A stretch of DNA of 64,000 nt from NCBI RefSeq assembly GCF_017591435.1, contig NC_059268.1, positions 14,704,184 through 14,768,183 on the forward strand. The letters are read 5' to 3'. The notes under the pieces were generated by a model, which made no database searches, was not told the DNA's origin, and saw only the letters and a program-made list of their open reading frames with translations. This document shows positions 24,079-35,590 of this stretch, one piece after another (positions within the stretch are counted from its first letter, which is position 1; each line of letters starts with the position of its first letter). Source of the DNA: Portunus trituberculatus (lineage: Eukaryota > Arthropoda > Malacostraca > Decapoda > Portunidae). The position numbers and the translations under genes were made by a program.

Positions 24079-24299
24079 TTTAACCCCCTTAATACTGAGA
24101 CACATTTTTACCATGATTTTTAGGGTATGGGCAGACTATTTTATTTGCATTAGGAAGGGTCTATGGATGTCAAGAGATTAATGACCAAAGACTTTACTAT
24201 TTTAATCACCACATAAGTTTCTGAAGCAGTATGAAATAACTAAATAATTACCTAGTAACGAGAATTAATATGAAAACAATTTGGTACTGAAGGGGTTAA
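24079..24299. mobile_element. MITE-2 copy, intact ends with TTAA flanks
   Basis: Begins TTAACCCCCTTAATACTGAG and ends TTGGTACTGAAGGGGTTAA. The ends are inverted repeats starting with CCCC, and each is flanked by TTAA. A TTAA target and a C-rich terminus are the hallmarks of piggyBac-superfamily elements. The 220 bp element has no coding capacity. The interior shares GCATTAGGAAGGGTCTATGG and CACATAAGTTTCTGAAG with the other copies. Confidence 0.75.
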
Positions 24300-24404
24300 A
24301 AGGCAAAAGTCTCACCTGCTTGGCTCTCCCTTATTGCCATGGTTAGGCAGACAGGAAAGTAATGTATGAAAAAAATAAAGGAAATAGCCCAATTCTGTGG
24401 GTAC

Positions 24405-24887
24405 AGCAGTCTCTAAGGGAAGAAAGTGCTTGAGGAGGTGAATTCTAAGATCTAAAGACAGTACTGTGCACGAAGCAGATCAGTTTTTTTATTGACTTTC
24501 AGGTGTGCCAGTCTGTAAGGCAAGAAATTACTTGAGGAGATGAATTGCAATAAAAAAAAACATGTTGTGTAACCTAAGCAGATCACTTTATTAGTCACTT
24601 TATAATGTTTAAGTGGATACAGAGGAGATTCAGCTCACCAATTATTATCTGTTTTTGTAGGTTCTGCACAGATATCACTGAATTTCAGCATTTCTCAGCA
24701 GTATTTTCTCTCCAGGATTTGAACCCTTTCACTTCTAATTGGCATGTGTCTCCTTAATCACAGTGTTTATAGGTTCTGCAATGATATCACAATGAATTTC
24801 AACATTTCCTAGCAGGATTTTCTTTCCAGGACTTTAACCTTCTCACTTGTAATTTGCTTGTATCTCCTTATTCACAGACTGCTCAGA
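24405..24887. repeat. Two neighbouring tandem duplications of about 115-120 bp
   Basis: First pair: near 24405-24500 and 24512-24600, sharing CAGTCT..AAG, GCTTGAGGAGGTGAATT/ACTTGAGGAGATGAATT and AAGCAGATCA. Second pair: near 24659-24767 and 24770-24887, sharing TAGGTTCTGCA, GATATCAC, GAATTTCA, TTTCTCTCCAGGA and GTATCTCCTTA. No coding frame is maintained. Confidence 0.7.
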
Positions 24888-26067
24888 TATATAATTTTTT
24901 GCTCTACAGTCACAGCCATACGCTAAGAAAATAACGAGAAGCATCTTTTACTCATGATCTGAAATTCTGAATATTTTTTAAAGAACCTATTTTTTCATCA
25001 TGCTTGGCGTAAGGCATTGTGAGCTGCGGTGCCAGATTTGATTGTAGGTACTGTCTAGAGATCGCAGTTTATGGTTTTTATATTCTCCTTTCATTACAGG
25101 TGCTTATAAATGCTACATACATTGCTTTTAGTCCTGCCTTCTTCTGTATTTTCATCTATATTTAACCTGAACTCATTTAAGAGGGATGTTTCAAGACATT
25201 TATCTCATTGTCTTGGCTAACTCTCATGATCTTGTTTGGGGACTGGTATTTTAGTGGTCTTTTTTGTTTAACTGTCTTCACTGCCCTTGGCCAGATTGCT
25301 GCTCTAGGCCAGATTTCCCCTTATATTAAAAAGAAAGGAATTGATACAGCACTTGACACTGCTGCTCCATCCCAACAGTCAAGAAGATACTGTGGTGTCA
25401 CTATTTACTGCATCAGCTGAATCTATTATGCCAAGTGTTGGGTTGGCCTTGGTTCCAAATGCAGACAAAGGCTTCAGGTACATTTTCACCAAAACTGGGT
25501 GCATAGTTCATAAAAGGGAATAAAGTTGACCTTGATTTAGTGGATACAGTTCATGATTAGAAAGAGAATTGACTGTAAGACATGGCCATAGTTTGTAACA
25601 GTGTAGAAATTCACCTAAGTCCATTCATTGTTATTTACCACATTTTTCTTCATTGTACTGGCTAAATATTGCTACATGTATTCCTTTTCACCTCTTTCCT
25701 TCATGCAATTGGTGTCTGAATTGTAACTTGATCATAGACAAGCAGAAAAAAACGTGATTCATTGAGAGAAAATGAAAAAGGGAAGCAAAACTGAGAGAAT
25801 AGTAACAGTATCTACCATAGTACAGTACAGTAGAGGTATTTGTTTCAGTTTCTATTGTGCATTGTCAGTGGAAATCTTCATAAATATCATAACAGGCAAT
25901 ATTCTCCTGCCCAGATGAGTTTTAGCAGTATAATTGGTGTTTCTGTTTGTAATTGTCATTTTAGATACAATTACCATCTTGTATTTTCTACATGAGATGG
26001 GAACTGGATGGCATTGCCTAAAAATCATTAATGTATGTGTGGAGTTAATTTGGAAGGAATGAAAGGT
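24888..26067. other. AT-rich intergenic, nothing recognised
   Basis: No exon or mobile element I can support. A partial MITE-2 left end (CCCCTTCAGTACTGCGATGG) begins at about 26070. Confidence 0.55.
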
Positions 26068-26125
26068 CAACCCCTTCAGTACTGCGATGGATGGAGTGGA
26101 GAAACACTATTACTGGGATTAGGAA

Positions 26126-26127
<2 letters not shown>

Positions 26128-26179
<52 letters not shown>
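26128..26179. repeat. (GA)n microsatellite
   Basis: GA run followed by a G-rich patch. A CA run follows at 26239-26292. Confidence 0.92.
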
Positions 26180-26185
<6 letters not shown>

Positions 26186-26237
26186 AGGGGGGGATATTGC
26201 TTAGGAAAAGTAAGAGGAGATGAGAAAAGGTTATAGT

Positions 26238-26238
<1 letters not shown>

Positions 26239-26292
<54 letters not shown>
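26239..26292. repeat. (CA)n microsatellite before SINE-B
   Basis: Pure CA run ending 6 bp before the tRNA-like head of SINE-B. Confidence 0.92.
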
Positions 26293-26294
<2 letters not shown>

Positions 26295-26298
26295 CATA

Positions 26299-26600
26299 CC
26301 GCATAGTGTAGTGGTTAGCACGCTCGACTCACAATCGAGAGGACCGGGTTCGAGTCCCGGTATGCGGCGAGGCAAATGGGCAAGCCTCTTAATGTGTGGC
26401 CCCTGTTCACCTAACAGTAAATAGGTACGGGATATAACTGGAGGGGTTGTGGCCTCGCTTTCCCGGTGTGTGGAGTGTGTTGTGGTCTCAGTCCTACCCG
26501 AAGATCGGTCTGTGAGCTCTGAGCTCGCTCCGTAATGGGGAAGACTGGCTGGGTGACCAGCAGACGACCGAGGTGAATTACACACACACACACACACACA
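26299..26600 (+). mobile_element. SINE-B copy, tRNA-Val-like head
   Basis: The head folds as a tRNA. The acceptor stem pairs CCGCATA with TATGCGG, the A box is TAGTGTAGTGG, and the anticodon stem CTCGA/TCGAG encloses a CTCACAA loop (anticodon CAC, Val). The B box is GGGTTCGAGTCCC. The body contains CCCCTGTTCACCTA, AGGTACGGGAT, CCCGAAGATCGG and GAGCTCTGAGCTCG and ends AATTACACACAC. A second copy lies at 38431-38716. It is a SINE rather than a tRNA gene because the conserved body and CA tail continue for about 200 bp. Confidence 0.82.
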
Positions 26601-26656
26601 GAGAGAGAGAAAGCAGTGAGTGGAAGTAAGCAAAGGTGACGAAGGCACATCTCTAG

Positions 26657-26659
<3 letters not shown>

Positions 26660-26710
<51 letters not shown>

Positions 26711-26719
26711 GAGAGAGAA
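26660..26719. repeat. (GA)n microsatellite
   Basis: About 60 bp GA with one interruption. Confidence 0.92.
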
Positions 26720-26759
26720 CAGGAAGAGCAAGGAGTAAAGACAGTGTAAAGTCAGCAAC

Positions 26760-27165
26760 ATATAAACATAGGTAAACCCATCACCACCACTACCACGGCC
26801 ACCACCTCCGCCATATTGATTCTCCTGCCCTAGTTCCTACTCCCTGCTGCTGCTGCCCACTTCCCCACTGCAGCCCACCACCCTCCGTCCTCCCGCCTGC
26901 AGTACACACGCTTCTATCGCCACCCTAGGGCCATTCAGCTCCCCAGTGCTTCAAGGGGACGGCTCACTATACCCCTCTACCTCTATGCTTGGGAGTACTC
27001 GCCCGAACTGTCTGTGTACTCGTGCGGGAAGTATTTTGTATATTTTTGGAGCTGTCAGGTGAAGGGCAGGTGTTTCACGGGACTGGTGGTGCGATTGGGT
27101 CAAGTGGATGGTATTTTTTTAGTGTAAGCGGTGAAAGCTGGCCATGGGTAATATGAAATGGAGGG
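26760..27165. other. Intergenic with a C-rich patch
   Basis: 26780-26990 is unusually C-rich for this window (ACCACCTCCGCCATATTGAT, CTGCTGCTGCCCACTTCCCC). It could be an upstream 5' UTR exon or promoter, but no splice or start evidence supports that. Confidence 0.35.
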
Positions 27166-27169
27166 ATAA

Positions 27170-27525
27170 TGCCCATTTAGTTGTTAGTTCCCTTGTTGGT
27201 CCGAGAGTTAGCCGAAAAAAATGGGATAATCGTCTTGAAATCTACCTCTGCAATGAATTCGTGTCATAGGAAGTTGGTAATACAGAGACAGATAAGCAGT
27301 TATATGTACGGTATGAGGGAAAGTCAGCGGAAGGCAACCTAAAACGAAAAAAAAAAAAAAATGCTCACTTTATTATCAGTCCCCTTGCAGGTCCGAGAAT
27401 TAGCCCTGAAAAAGGGGTGAATGTCTTGAAACCACCTCCTTAAATGGTCATGTCATAGGAAAATGGAAATACAGAAGCAGATAAGGAATTACATGTACGT
27501 TATGGGGGAAAGTCAACGGAGGTGT
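27170..27525 (-). mobile_element. Two tandem fragments of the LINE relic family
   Basis: Two segments, about 27175-27345 and 27362-27525, are about 75% alike by eye. Shared blocks are TTCCCTTG..GGTCCGAGA, TTAGCC, GTCTTGAAA, GTCATAGGAA and AATACAGA..CAGATAAG. The block around GTCATAG..AATACAGAAGCAG also occurs in the minus-strand LINE relic at about 19010-19040. The two are therefore probably duplicated relics of the same 3' region. Confidence 0.5.
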
Positions 27526-27849
27526 TTTATGGACAGAATACGGGCGTTTAGCGATCTCATAGAGGGTTTAATCACTGTGTGGTATACTCAAAGCTGGTTT
27601 TTTTTATGCATTGGGAGGCAAGGAAGGGTTCGTGAGGCACAAAGGGCGTTTCACTTGGTTAATTGTAAGAGTTAGTGTAGCAGGTGAGACAATAATGAAG
27701 TCCACACACAATTTGCATGGTGATTACCCCATTATTTGTTGGTTCAATACTCGTATAAAGTTCAGTTCTGTGAAGACTCGGGGCCGCTCTGAAACTCATA
27801 CGCTGCACTTCCACTATGCTCTACGTGTTCAAGTTTGTTACGCTTGTTT

Positions 27850-28047
27850 TTAACCCCTTCAGTAGTGGGAAACAGTTTTTATCGAGTTTGGGTACGATTA
27901 GACGGTTTTATTAACATTAGGAAGGATTTATGGAGGTCAGAAGATTAATGGCCACAGTCCCTCACGTAAGTTTCAGAAGCTGTTTAAAATTGCCAAGTAG
28001 GAAGCAGAATGAAAAAGGAAAATGCGTTCCTGGTGGTGAAGAAGTTA
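27850..28047. mobile_element. MITE-2 copy
   Basis: Left end TTAACCCCTTCAGTAGTGGG. The interior matches 24079-24299 in the same orientation (AACATTAGGAAGGATTTATGG, ACGTAAGTTTCAGAAG). The right end has decayed (GGTGAAGAAGTTAG). Confidence 0.68.
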
Positions 28048-28288
28048 GGGTGTTTTTATGTCTATATGAGAAGACTACAACTTTTAACTAGAGAAACAGT
28101 CGTGGGAAGAAAATCGTCTCAGAATACGTTTGCTACATTTATTTTTAATGGTGTTTCTTTTTTTTTTTTTTAGGTTAAGACAATTTTGAACTAGAGAAAC
28201 AATTGTGAGAACCAGGCTAGTCATATCAGGGGCCTTTTAAAACAGTCGTGGTAAGAGCAATTAGTTTCAGAGTACGTTACACTTGTTT

Positions 28289-28488
28289 TTAATCTCTTTA
28301 GCGCCATGACGCGTCTTTATATTCATTTTGGTTACTGTTTATACGGCTTTAGAAACTTGTGGGGATTGAAATAGTGAAAACTGTAGCCATTAATCCTCTC
28401 ACCTCCATAGACCCTTCCTAATGTAAATAAAATCGTCTAATTATAAATAAGACTCATGGTAAAAATGCGTCCCAGTATTGAAGGGGTG
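28289..28488. mobile_element. MITE-2 copy, opposite orientation
   Basis: Left TTAATCTCTTTAGCGCCATG, right CAGTATTGAAGGGGT. Interior ACTTGTGGGGATTGAAATAG and CCATAGACCCTTCCTAATG are the reverse complement of the 24079 copy. Confidence 0.7.
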
Positions 28489-28841
28489 TTTTTTTTATGA
28501 GATTAAGACAATCTTTTTTAAACTACAGAAATAGTCTTGAAAACCAATGGCCTTTTAAAAGCAGTCGTGAGAACAAAGCTTTTCAGAATACGGGAACGCA
28601 GGGTCTGTCAGTGCAATGTGTTTCAAGGTGGGGCCATTCGTCGGGCGGCGCGGCTCGGTCCTCCATAACCAGTATTGGGCAATACCAGCGGTGCATGGAG
28701 CCAGGGAAGCATCGGGAGACGTGATCGGACAAGCATTTCCTTACACTAGACTGCGTTGGAGCCCCGAGTCCCCTCATGGCTGGTGGTCGTGGAGGAATCG
28801 TGGCGGTACATGGCGGGATCTCATCACACACACACATACAC

Positions 28842-29147
28842 GCCCGGTAGCTCAGTGGTTGGAGCGCTGGCTTCACAAGCCAGAGGACCGAGGTTCGATT
28901 CTCCGGCCGGGTGGAGATATTTGGGTGTGTCTCCTTTCACGTGTAGCCCCTGTTCACCTAGCAGTGAGTAGGTACGGGATGTAAATCGAGGAGTTGTGAC
29001 CTTGTTGTCCCGGTGTGCGGTGTGTGCCTGGTCTCAGGCCTATCCGAAGATCGGAAATAATGAGCTCTGAGCTCGTTCCGTAGGGTAACTAACGTCTGGC
29101 TGTCTTGTCAGAGACTGCAGGAGATCAAACAGTGAAACACACACATA
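28842..29147 (+). mobile_element. SINE-A copy, intact, tRNA-like head
   Basis: The tRNA-like head has acceptor ends GCCCGG and CCGGGT, an A box of TAGCTCAGTGG, an anticodon stem CTGGC/GCCAG with a TTCACAA loop (CAC), and a B box of AGGTTCGATTC. The body contains TTTGGGTGTGTCTCCTTTCA, CCCCTGTTCACCTAGCAGTG, AGTAGGTACGGGATGTAA, CCTATCCGAAGATCGG and GAGCTCTGAGCTCG. It ends GATCAAACAGTGAAACACAC. This intact copy proves that the halves at 37225 and 38261 belong together. Confidence 0.85.
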
Positions 29148-29381
29148 CATTTCTGCAATCTCATGTTATCTGGTGGCGTGCGTGCATACGTGCGTGTGAG
29201 ATGCAGAGGAGGGGTTCCAATGCCCCCCTCAGCGAAGGTCCAGCCCCGTCACCTGCATCACCTCACCTTTAATGCACGGGCGGGAGGGGCTAGACTAGAG
29301 TGACCTGCCGGGGCTACGAGGCAACGACCAATGTGCTTACTGTTATTTGCTGGTGAACCTATCGCAGTCAGGTATCGGAAA

Positions 29382-29491
<110 letters not shown>

Positions 29492-29535
29492 GCAAAATAC
29501 ATCAATATCACGCCCTTCTTGTCATTATATCTTTT

Positions 29536-29656
29536 TCCTCCTCCTCCTCCTCCTCTTCCTCCTCCTCACCACCACCACCATCATCATCACCACCACCACC
29601 ACCACCACCACCACCACCACCACCACTACCACCACCACCACCACCACCACCACCAC
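29536..29656. repeat. (TCC/ACC)n microsatellite
   Basis: CCT triplets turning into CAC triplets. Accounts for the poly-His, poly-Pro and poly-Gly/Val frames seen on both strands. Confidence 0.92.
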
Positions 29657-29773
29657 AAAAGAAGGAAAAGTCATGAATATGCTTACAAATACACCAACAC
29701 ACTGTTTTCCCTGTAAATTGAGGTTACCGTGCCTTGACAAAAGTCCTCTTGATCATTCCCTGGCCAGTCTGAG

Positions 29774-29774
<1 letters not shown>

Positions 29775-29817
<43 letters not shown>
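29775..29817. repeat. (GT)n microsatellite
   Basis: About 43 bp GT run. Confidence 0.9.
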
Positions 29818-29914
29818 TTTATGTTTCTTATTCTTCTATGTTTGTCTTCCTCTCCTTCCATCCTGCGTGACTGTGACTGACTGACTTGCCTAGCTCATTT
29901 TCCCTTCTCTGGGT

Positions 29915-30135
29915 GGCTCGTATTCTCAAACCCTTCTGTGCTTCATCTCCACCACTTCAAAAGGCTTTATCTAAATTTATACAAGTTTTTGAAGGTGTTT
30001 TTACGTTTCTAGAGGCAGAGTGACAAAACTTCTACATTATTAACTGGAGATACACTCTTGAAAACCCCACTAGTCATTTCTGTGGCCTTGGAAAATAGTC
30101 GTGGTTAGAGAGCAAAGCGTTTCATGAAGACGGAC
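29915..30135 (-). mobile_element. MITE-1 copy, inverted
   Basis: Left GGCTCGTATTCTCAAACCCT, right TTAGAGAGCAAAGCGTTTCA. It is the reverse orientation of 32283-32505. The interior GTTTTTACGTTTCTAGAGGC and GTGGCCTTGGAAAATAGTCG match that copy. Confidence 0.72.
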
Positions 30136-30475
30136 CTCACTTGTGGCTTGTGAGTGCGGAAGGAAAGGTAAATGTACAGACTGCAAGGTTGGAAGGATGT
30201 ATCAGAGTGGGTATGCGTAGAATGTGGAGTATGTGTGTATGTGTGTGTGTGTCTATTTCAGTCTGGAAAATAGTGGTGAGAGAAATACGTATTCTTTTGT
30301 ATCTGAATATAATAGCACACTCGCCTACAACTCTCTCTCTATTCCCCCCTGCCTCTCTTCCCACTTCCTCCCTCTTCCCCACCAAACACGTGACTTCAAG
30401 GCTATTAAGATTAAGCTGGATGAAAGTAGATGTGTCGACAGAGAACACGCGTACAACTTAAACCCAGTATGCTAC

Positions 30476-31488
<1,013 letters not shown>

Positions 31489-31612
31489 GTATCCTGAAAT
31501 GCCTTGTAGCTCTCACCAAGGACTGTTTTCCAAGGACACATACATGACTGACTATCTCCTCTCAGTAATAGCATGGCGATCTTGTTAATCTGGCACTGGA
31601 GATCATAAAAAC
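31489..31612 (+). mobile_element. MITE-1 fragment
   Basis: Left part only: GTATCCTGAAATGCCTTG, TTTTCCAAGGACAC, then CGATCTTGTTAA. The right end is missing. Confidence 0.5.
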
Positions 31613-31740
31613 ACCATAGTTAGTTTTATTGAGCAAATAGTCCATGTTTACAGCAAAGTGAAAGTTACAATATTCCCGTTGGTGCAAATAAGGCAGGATA
31701 CTTTTACAAATATAGATTAAAATCGTCACCCAAGTACTAT

Positions 31741-31910
31741 TTAACCCCTTCAGTACCATGACACGTCTTCGTATTCCTTCCGCTTATTATTTGGCCATTT
31801 TATACAGCTTCAGAAACTCATGTGGTGATTAGAATAGTGAAAACTCTGGACCATTAACCTTCTGACATCCATAGAATCTTGCTAGTATAAATAAAATCGT
31901 GTAATCAGCC
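31741..31910. mobile_element. MITE-2 copy, right end lost
   Basis: Left end TTAACCCCTTCAGTACCATG. Interior ACAGCTTCAGAAACTCATGT and TCCATAGAATCTTGC place it in the same orientation as 39009-39219. Confidence 0.65.
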
Positions 31911-32282
31911 AAAAATGATTACTTCTATAACTAACATAACTATAACATAGCTTAACATGCAGCTTCAGTTAGAGAGAGAGAGAGAGAGAATTTCAGAATA
32001 CAAGCTTAAGTTAGGGTCGACCTTCACTGCCTTCCTCCACTCCCTCTCCTTCACACTGCATCCTCTTGTAACGTTATCGTACTGCAAATAATCGCATTGA
32101 CAGGTTTGCATTCCTGGTGGCTTAGGAGCGTTTAGCCTTCGTATCACATTCCCGAGGTGAATTATTAGCCTGTGAGCTCTGCGTGGCACCTGCTGCTGCA
32201 TCTTGTCCTTCCTAATCACGCCACAACAGCTTTGGTAAGATTAGGTTACGAAGTTTGGTTGGGTCAGGTTAGGTTAAGACTA

Positions 32283-32505
32283 AGGCCCGTATTCAGAAAC
32301 GCTTTGCCCTCTCACAACGACTACTTTCCAAGGCTACAGGGATGATTAGCGGGATTTTCAAGTGTTTTCCCAGTTAATAATGCGGTAATCTTGTCAACTT
32401 GTCTCTAGAAACGTAAAAACACCTTTAAAAACTCGGGTAAGTATAAATACAGCTTTTTTTTAAATAGTGGAGGTGAAGCACAGAAGTGTTTGAGAATACG
32501 TGCCT
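32283..32505 (+). mobile_element. MITE-1 copy, best-preserved ends
   Basis: Left AGGCCCGTATTCAGAAACGC, right AGTGTTTGAGAATACGTGCCT. Read inverted, the right end is AGGCACGTATTCTCAAACAC, a clear imperfect terminal inverted repeat of about 20 bp. The element is 223 bp long and has no open frame. Confidence 0.78.
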
Positions 32506-32868
32506 AAACACTTCAGCCTCTTATCTCGAATACAGCCTCTAGTGGAAGTAATTGGGGTATAATGGTTGTTTTGTGCCTAGAGTGAATGTTTTAACAAGGT
32601 TCTGCTTCTGTTAATGGGAGACAACATGAGAACCAGACTTTGGAAGGTATGTTATGTTAGATTATGGTTAGGTTAGGCTTTGGAGAGTCTTAGTAAGGGA
32701 AGGAGACGCTTTAGAATACATGGAGTTTAGGTATGCCTTTGTAGTGCAGCATCTGTTCCACGAATAACACGAATACAGTTGGCTTGTCTAGTGAGTCAGG
32801 GAAAGTTGTGACGATGTGTGCACTGCCGCGGGATGGCTGTGCTCTCGACGCTGCCATTTCTCTCCTGC

Positions 32869-32869
<1 letters not shown>

Positions 32870-32906
<37 letters not shown>

Positions 32907-33610
32907 TGATGAAGTCCTGTCTATGATAAAGCCCAGAAAATAAGGTCGTTGAAAATATGTTGAAAATTAAGAAGAAAATAATGTCCTTATGCTCTCGTGT
33001 GTGTGTGTCTGTGTGTGTATGTGCGTGCGTGTGTGAATGTACGGAAGACAAAAAAGAGAGAAAGGGAAGTGGAGGGAAGGGAAAAATCGGAACCAGACAT
33101 GAAATCTACCCATATAACCTGTACTGTATGTGGAAAGGTCTGACATTTTCCTCCCTCCGTCTCTGTTATGGCGTGGGTGTATGTGCTTCATCACAGAGTA
33201 CAGTGGTGTGTTTACTGCCGCCGTAGTATTCCCGTGAGATGGCCATACAAAGCTATCGATTGTGTCATGTGCACGGCCTGCCTTCCCTGAGTTCCCTCCG
33301 CCTCACACACACACACACGCAGACACACACACACGCACAGAGGCAACATGTGTCAGTATTTTGGCTCTTTACCTCTACTTTTTAACACTAGTGAGAAAAT
33401 AAGGATAGGGAAAGCTACAAGACGCCATCAAACCAACACGCACACACACACACACACACGCACTGTATACAGGCGACATGTGTCCGTGTTATGAAACCGT
33501 CTGGCTTCTTATTTCTGCTTTTTTAACACTTGAACTTGAGCGATTTTAAAGTAGTGGAGGTATGACGCAGAAGGGTTTCAAAATAACACACACACACACA
33601 CACACACATC
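32870..33610. other. Intergenic, short GT and CA tracts
   Basis: GT tracts at 32870-32904 and about 32996-33035. Short CA tracts near 33305, 33435 and 33590. A MITE-1 right-end fragment lies at about 33540-33585. No gene seen. Confidence 0.6.
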
Positions 33611-33957
33611 CCCAGTCTTACCAAACACTGCTCCGATAACCAGGTAATCAAACAAGGATATATCGCAGACGTTGCGACATGAACAAGCAATGAGTAAGAA
33701 AACAAGTAAAAAAGAGAAAAAAAGTTCCGTGGTCGGTGCGTAGATGATGTCACGCCTGATAAGATAAGCGCCGTGGTGGTGGCTGATAACGACCCTCCCT
33801 TGGTAAGCTTACAGTCTCCAGCAGAAATCTTGGTTGGTGTTCGTACTATACTTGTATGTAGGAGGAAGAGGAGAAAAGTTTGTATTGGTGGTCGTTGTAG
33901 TTTCTTAAGAATGATGATAAGTGTAAACATATTCTAGAAGGGATTGCTACTGCTACA

Positions 33958-33959
33958 TC

Positions 33960-34000
<41 letters not shown>

Positions 34001-34020
34001 ATTGTTGTTCTTGTTCTTGT
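33958..34020. repeat. (TTG)n microsatellite
   Basis: TTG triplets followed by TTC-rich sequence. Confidence 0.9.
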
Positions 34021-34151
34021 TCTTCTTCTACTACTGATAATAATAATGATAATATTAATAATAAACGCGATAGTGTTAAATATCACAATATACATGTAAA
34101 TTCACTGGTAGGTCACGTTAAAGATGAGAATGAAGATATTGAGGACACCAT

Positions 34152-34152
<1 letters not shown>

Positions 34153-34218
<66 letters not shown>
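34153..34218. repeat. (CT)n microsatellite
   Basis: About 66 bp CT run. Confidence 0.93.
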
Positions 34219-34219
<1 letters not shown>

Positions 34220-34221
<2 letters not shown>

Positions 34222-35170
34222 GTCAACCGCCACCTGTCAAACTACGCGTGTCGCAAGGGAGTGTTTCCAGGCGGCTCGACAGTCAGTCTTGAGTCAGACA
34301 TGCAGACTTACCTCCACTGACTCAGCCGAACGAATATACCAATAGAGGAAAGGTGGACTCAATTATTATCTACGGGGAATATTGACTTATTTTACCTTAC
34401 TGACGGGAGAAAGCACGAGACACGCCTGCACCACCCACACACACACACACGCACACACATTCAAGCTGACCAGTGCAAAAGGTAACAGGAATAAAGACGT
34501 GACTGGGACTCTGGGATGCTCTTAGGTCGGTGGTAGTAGTGGTGGTGGTGGTGGTGGTGGTGGCTGGGTGTCCATTGGGTGGGGGATGGTCCAAATATGT
34601 GCAGGAATCAGGTCAAGGGAAGCATTATTAAAGAATCTTGGTAATTAGTGTGGTGTGCTTCATGCCAGCGTGTACTGTGGTGGCATTTATAACGCAGATA
34701 TCTCAGCTTCACCCCTTCCTCCTCGCTGGTGTTCCCGCTGTGGTGTTATTACAGGCAACCGTCCCTTGCGTGGGTGTGTGAGGCATTACTAGTGGTCACG
34801 CACCCCGCCCCGCTCCCTCCCCTCCTCCGTCCCTCTCCCTCAGTCTGCCAGCGTGACGTGAGCAGCCACGCCTCCCACCTTCCTCTGCCATAACGGGACA
34901 GGAAATGTCACTGATTACAACGCCTTTCTCTTTTACCTTTCCTCTTTCCCTTTCGCTTGTTTCCTTCTATGTCTTTCTATGAGTTAAGAAATACAGTATG
35001 TGGCGTGAGACGTAATTGAGATCAGATACTTGACCAAAATGTGGATTGGGTGTATGATGGTGTTTGAACAGTGAACTTATTGTTTAGTGTTACTTTTCTT
35101 TCGTGTCTCGTTGATGTCTGTAAGGTGGACGGGATCTCTAGGCCGATAAATCAGGCGCCTGAACTTCCTT
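34220..35170. other. Intergenic, nothing recognised
   Basis: Mixed sequence with a C-rich patch near 34800-34870 and a GGT triplet tract near 34530-34565. No exon supported. Confidence 0.5.
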
Positions 35171-35174
35171 GTAT

Positions 35175-35590
35175 CATAATATTTCGTGCCTTCCATCGTG
35201 CAGGGAGTGAACTTTGAACAGGTACTGAGTGGGCAGGCGCAGCATCTCGGCGTGCGGCAGCCCCGGGACGTCACGTAGAGCAGGGGAGTCTGGCGCCAGT
35301 AATGTATGCAGTGTGCAGTCACCTTGATGAGGAAAGAAAGCCCAGACCGAGGCCTGCATCACCTCTGAGTCACCTGCCCTTGTCCTGCACACTGCATAAC
35401 TCCCACCAACAGTCAACGCCAATGGATATTCTGCGTTTATATACTTTCATCACCTTTCCCCAGTGTGGGTTGCCTGCGGGCAAAGATGGAGTCACAGGTG
35501 TTGACGTCACTGTGACGGAATGTAGCTGGGTTGCCTGTGGTCGCCAACAGATAGTACTTGAAGGTGTCCTCGTACCCCACCCTGGGTCAC
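35175..35590 (-). other. Possible minus-strand exons, unrecognised
   Basis: Two stretches look protein-like. One (about 35586-35470) reads VGYEDTFKYYLLATTGNPA after an ACCCAG acceptor-like site and ends GGGAAAG before GTGATG. The other (about 35325-35175) reads LLAPDSPALRDVPGLPHAEM and continues to YLFKVHSLHDG. The minus strand between them also carries a TATATAAA at about 35436-35443. I recognise no family, and the two pieces do not join convincingly. The plus-strand 202-codon frame over the same DNA is less protein-like. Confidence 0.22.

Noticed and set aside
26299..26370. tRNA-Val(CAC) gene
   Set aside because: The cloverleaf is recognisable, but the sequence continues into a conserved SINE body and CA tail that recurs at 38431.
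28842..28913. tRNA gene with CAC anticodon
   Set aside because: Same reason. It is the head of SINE-A, which recurs at 37225.
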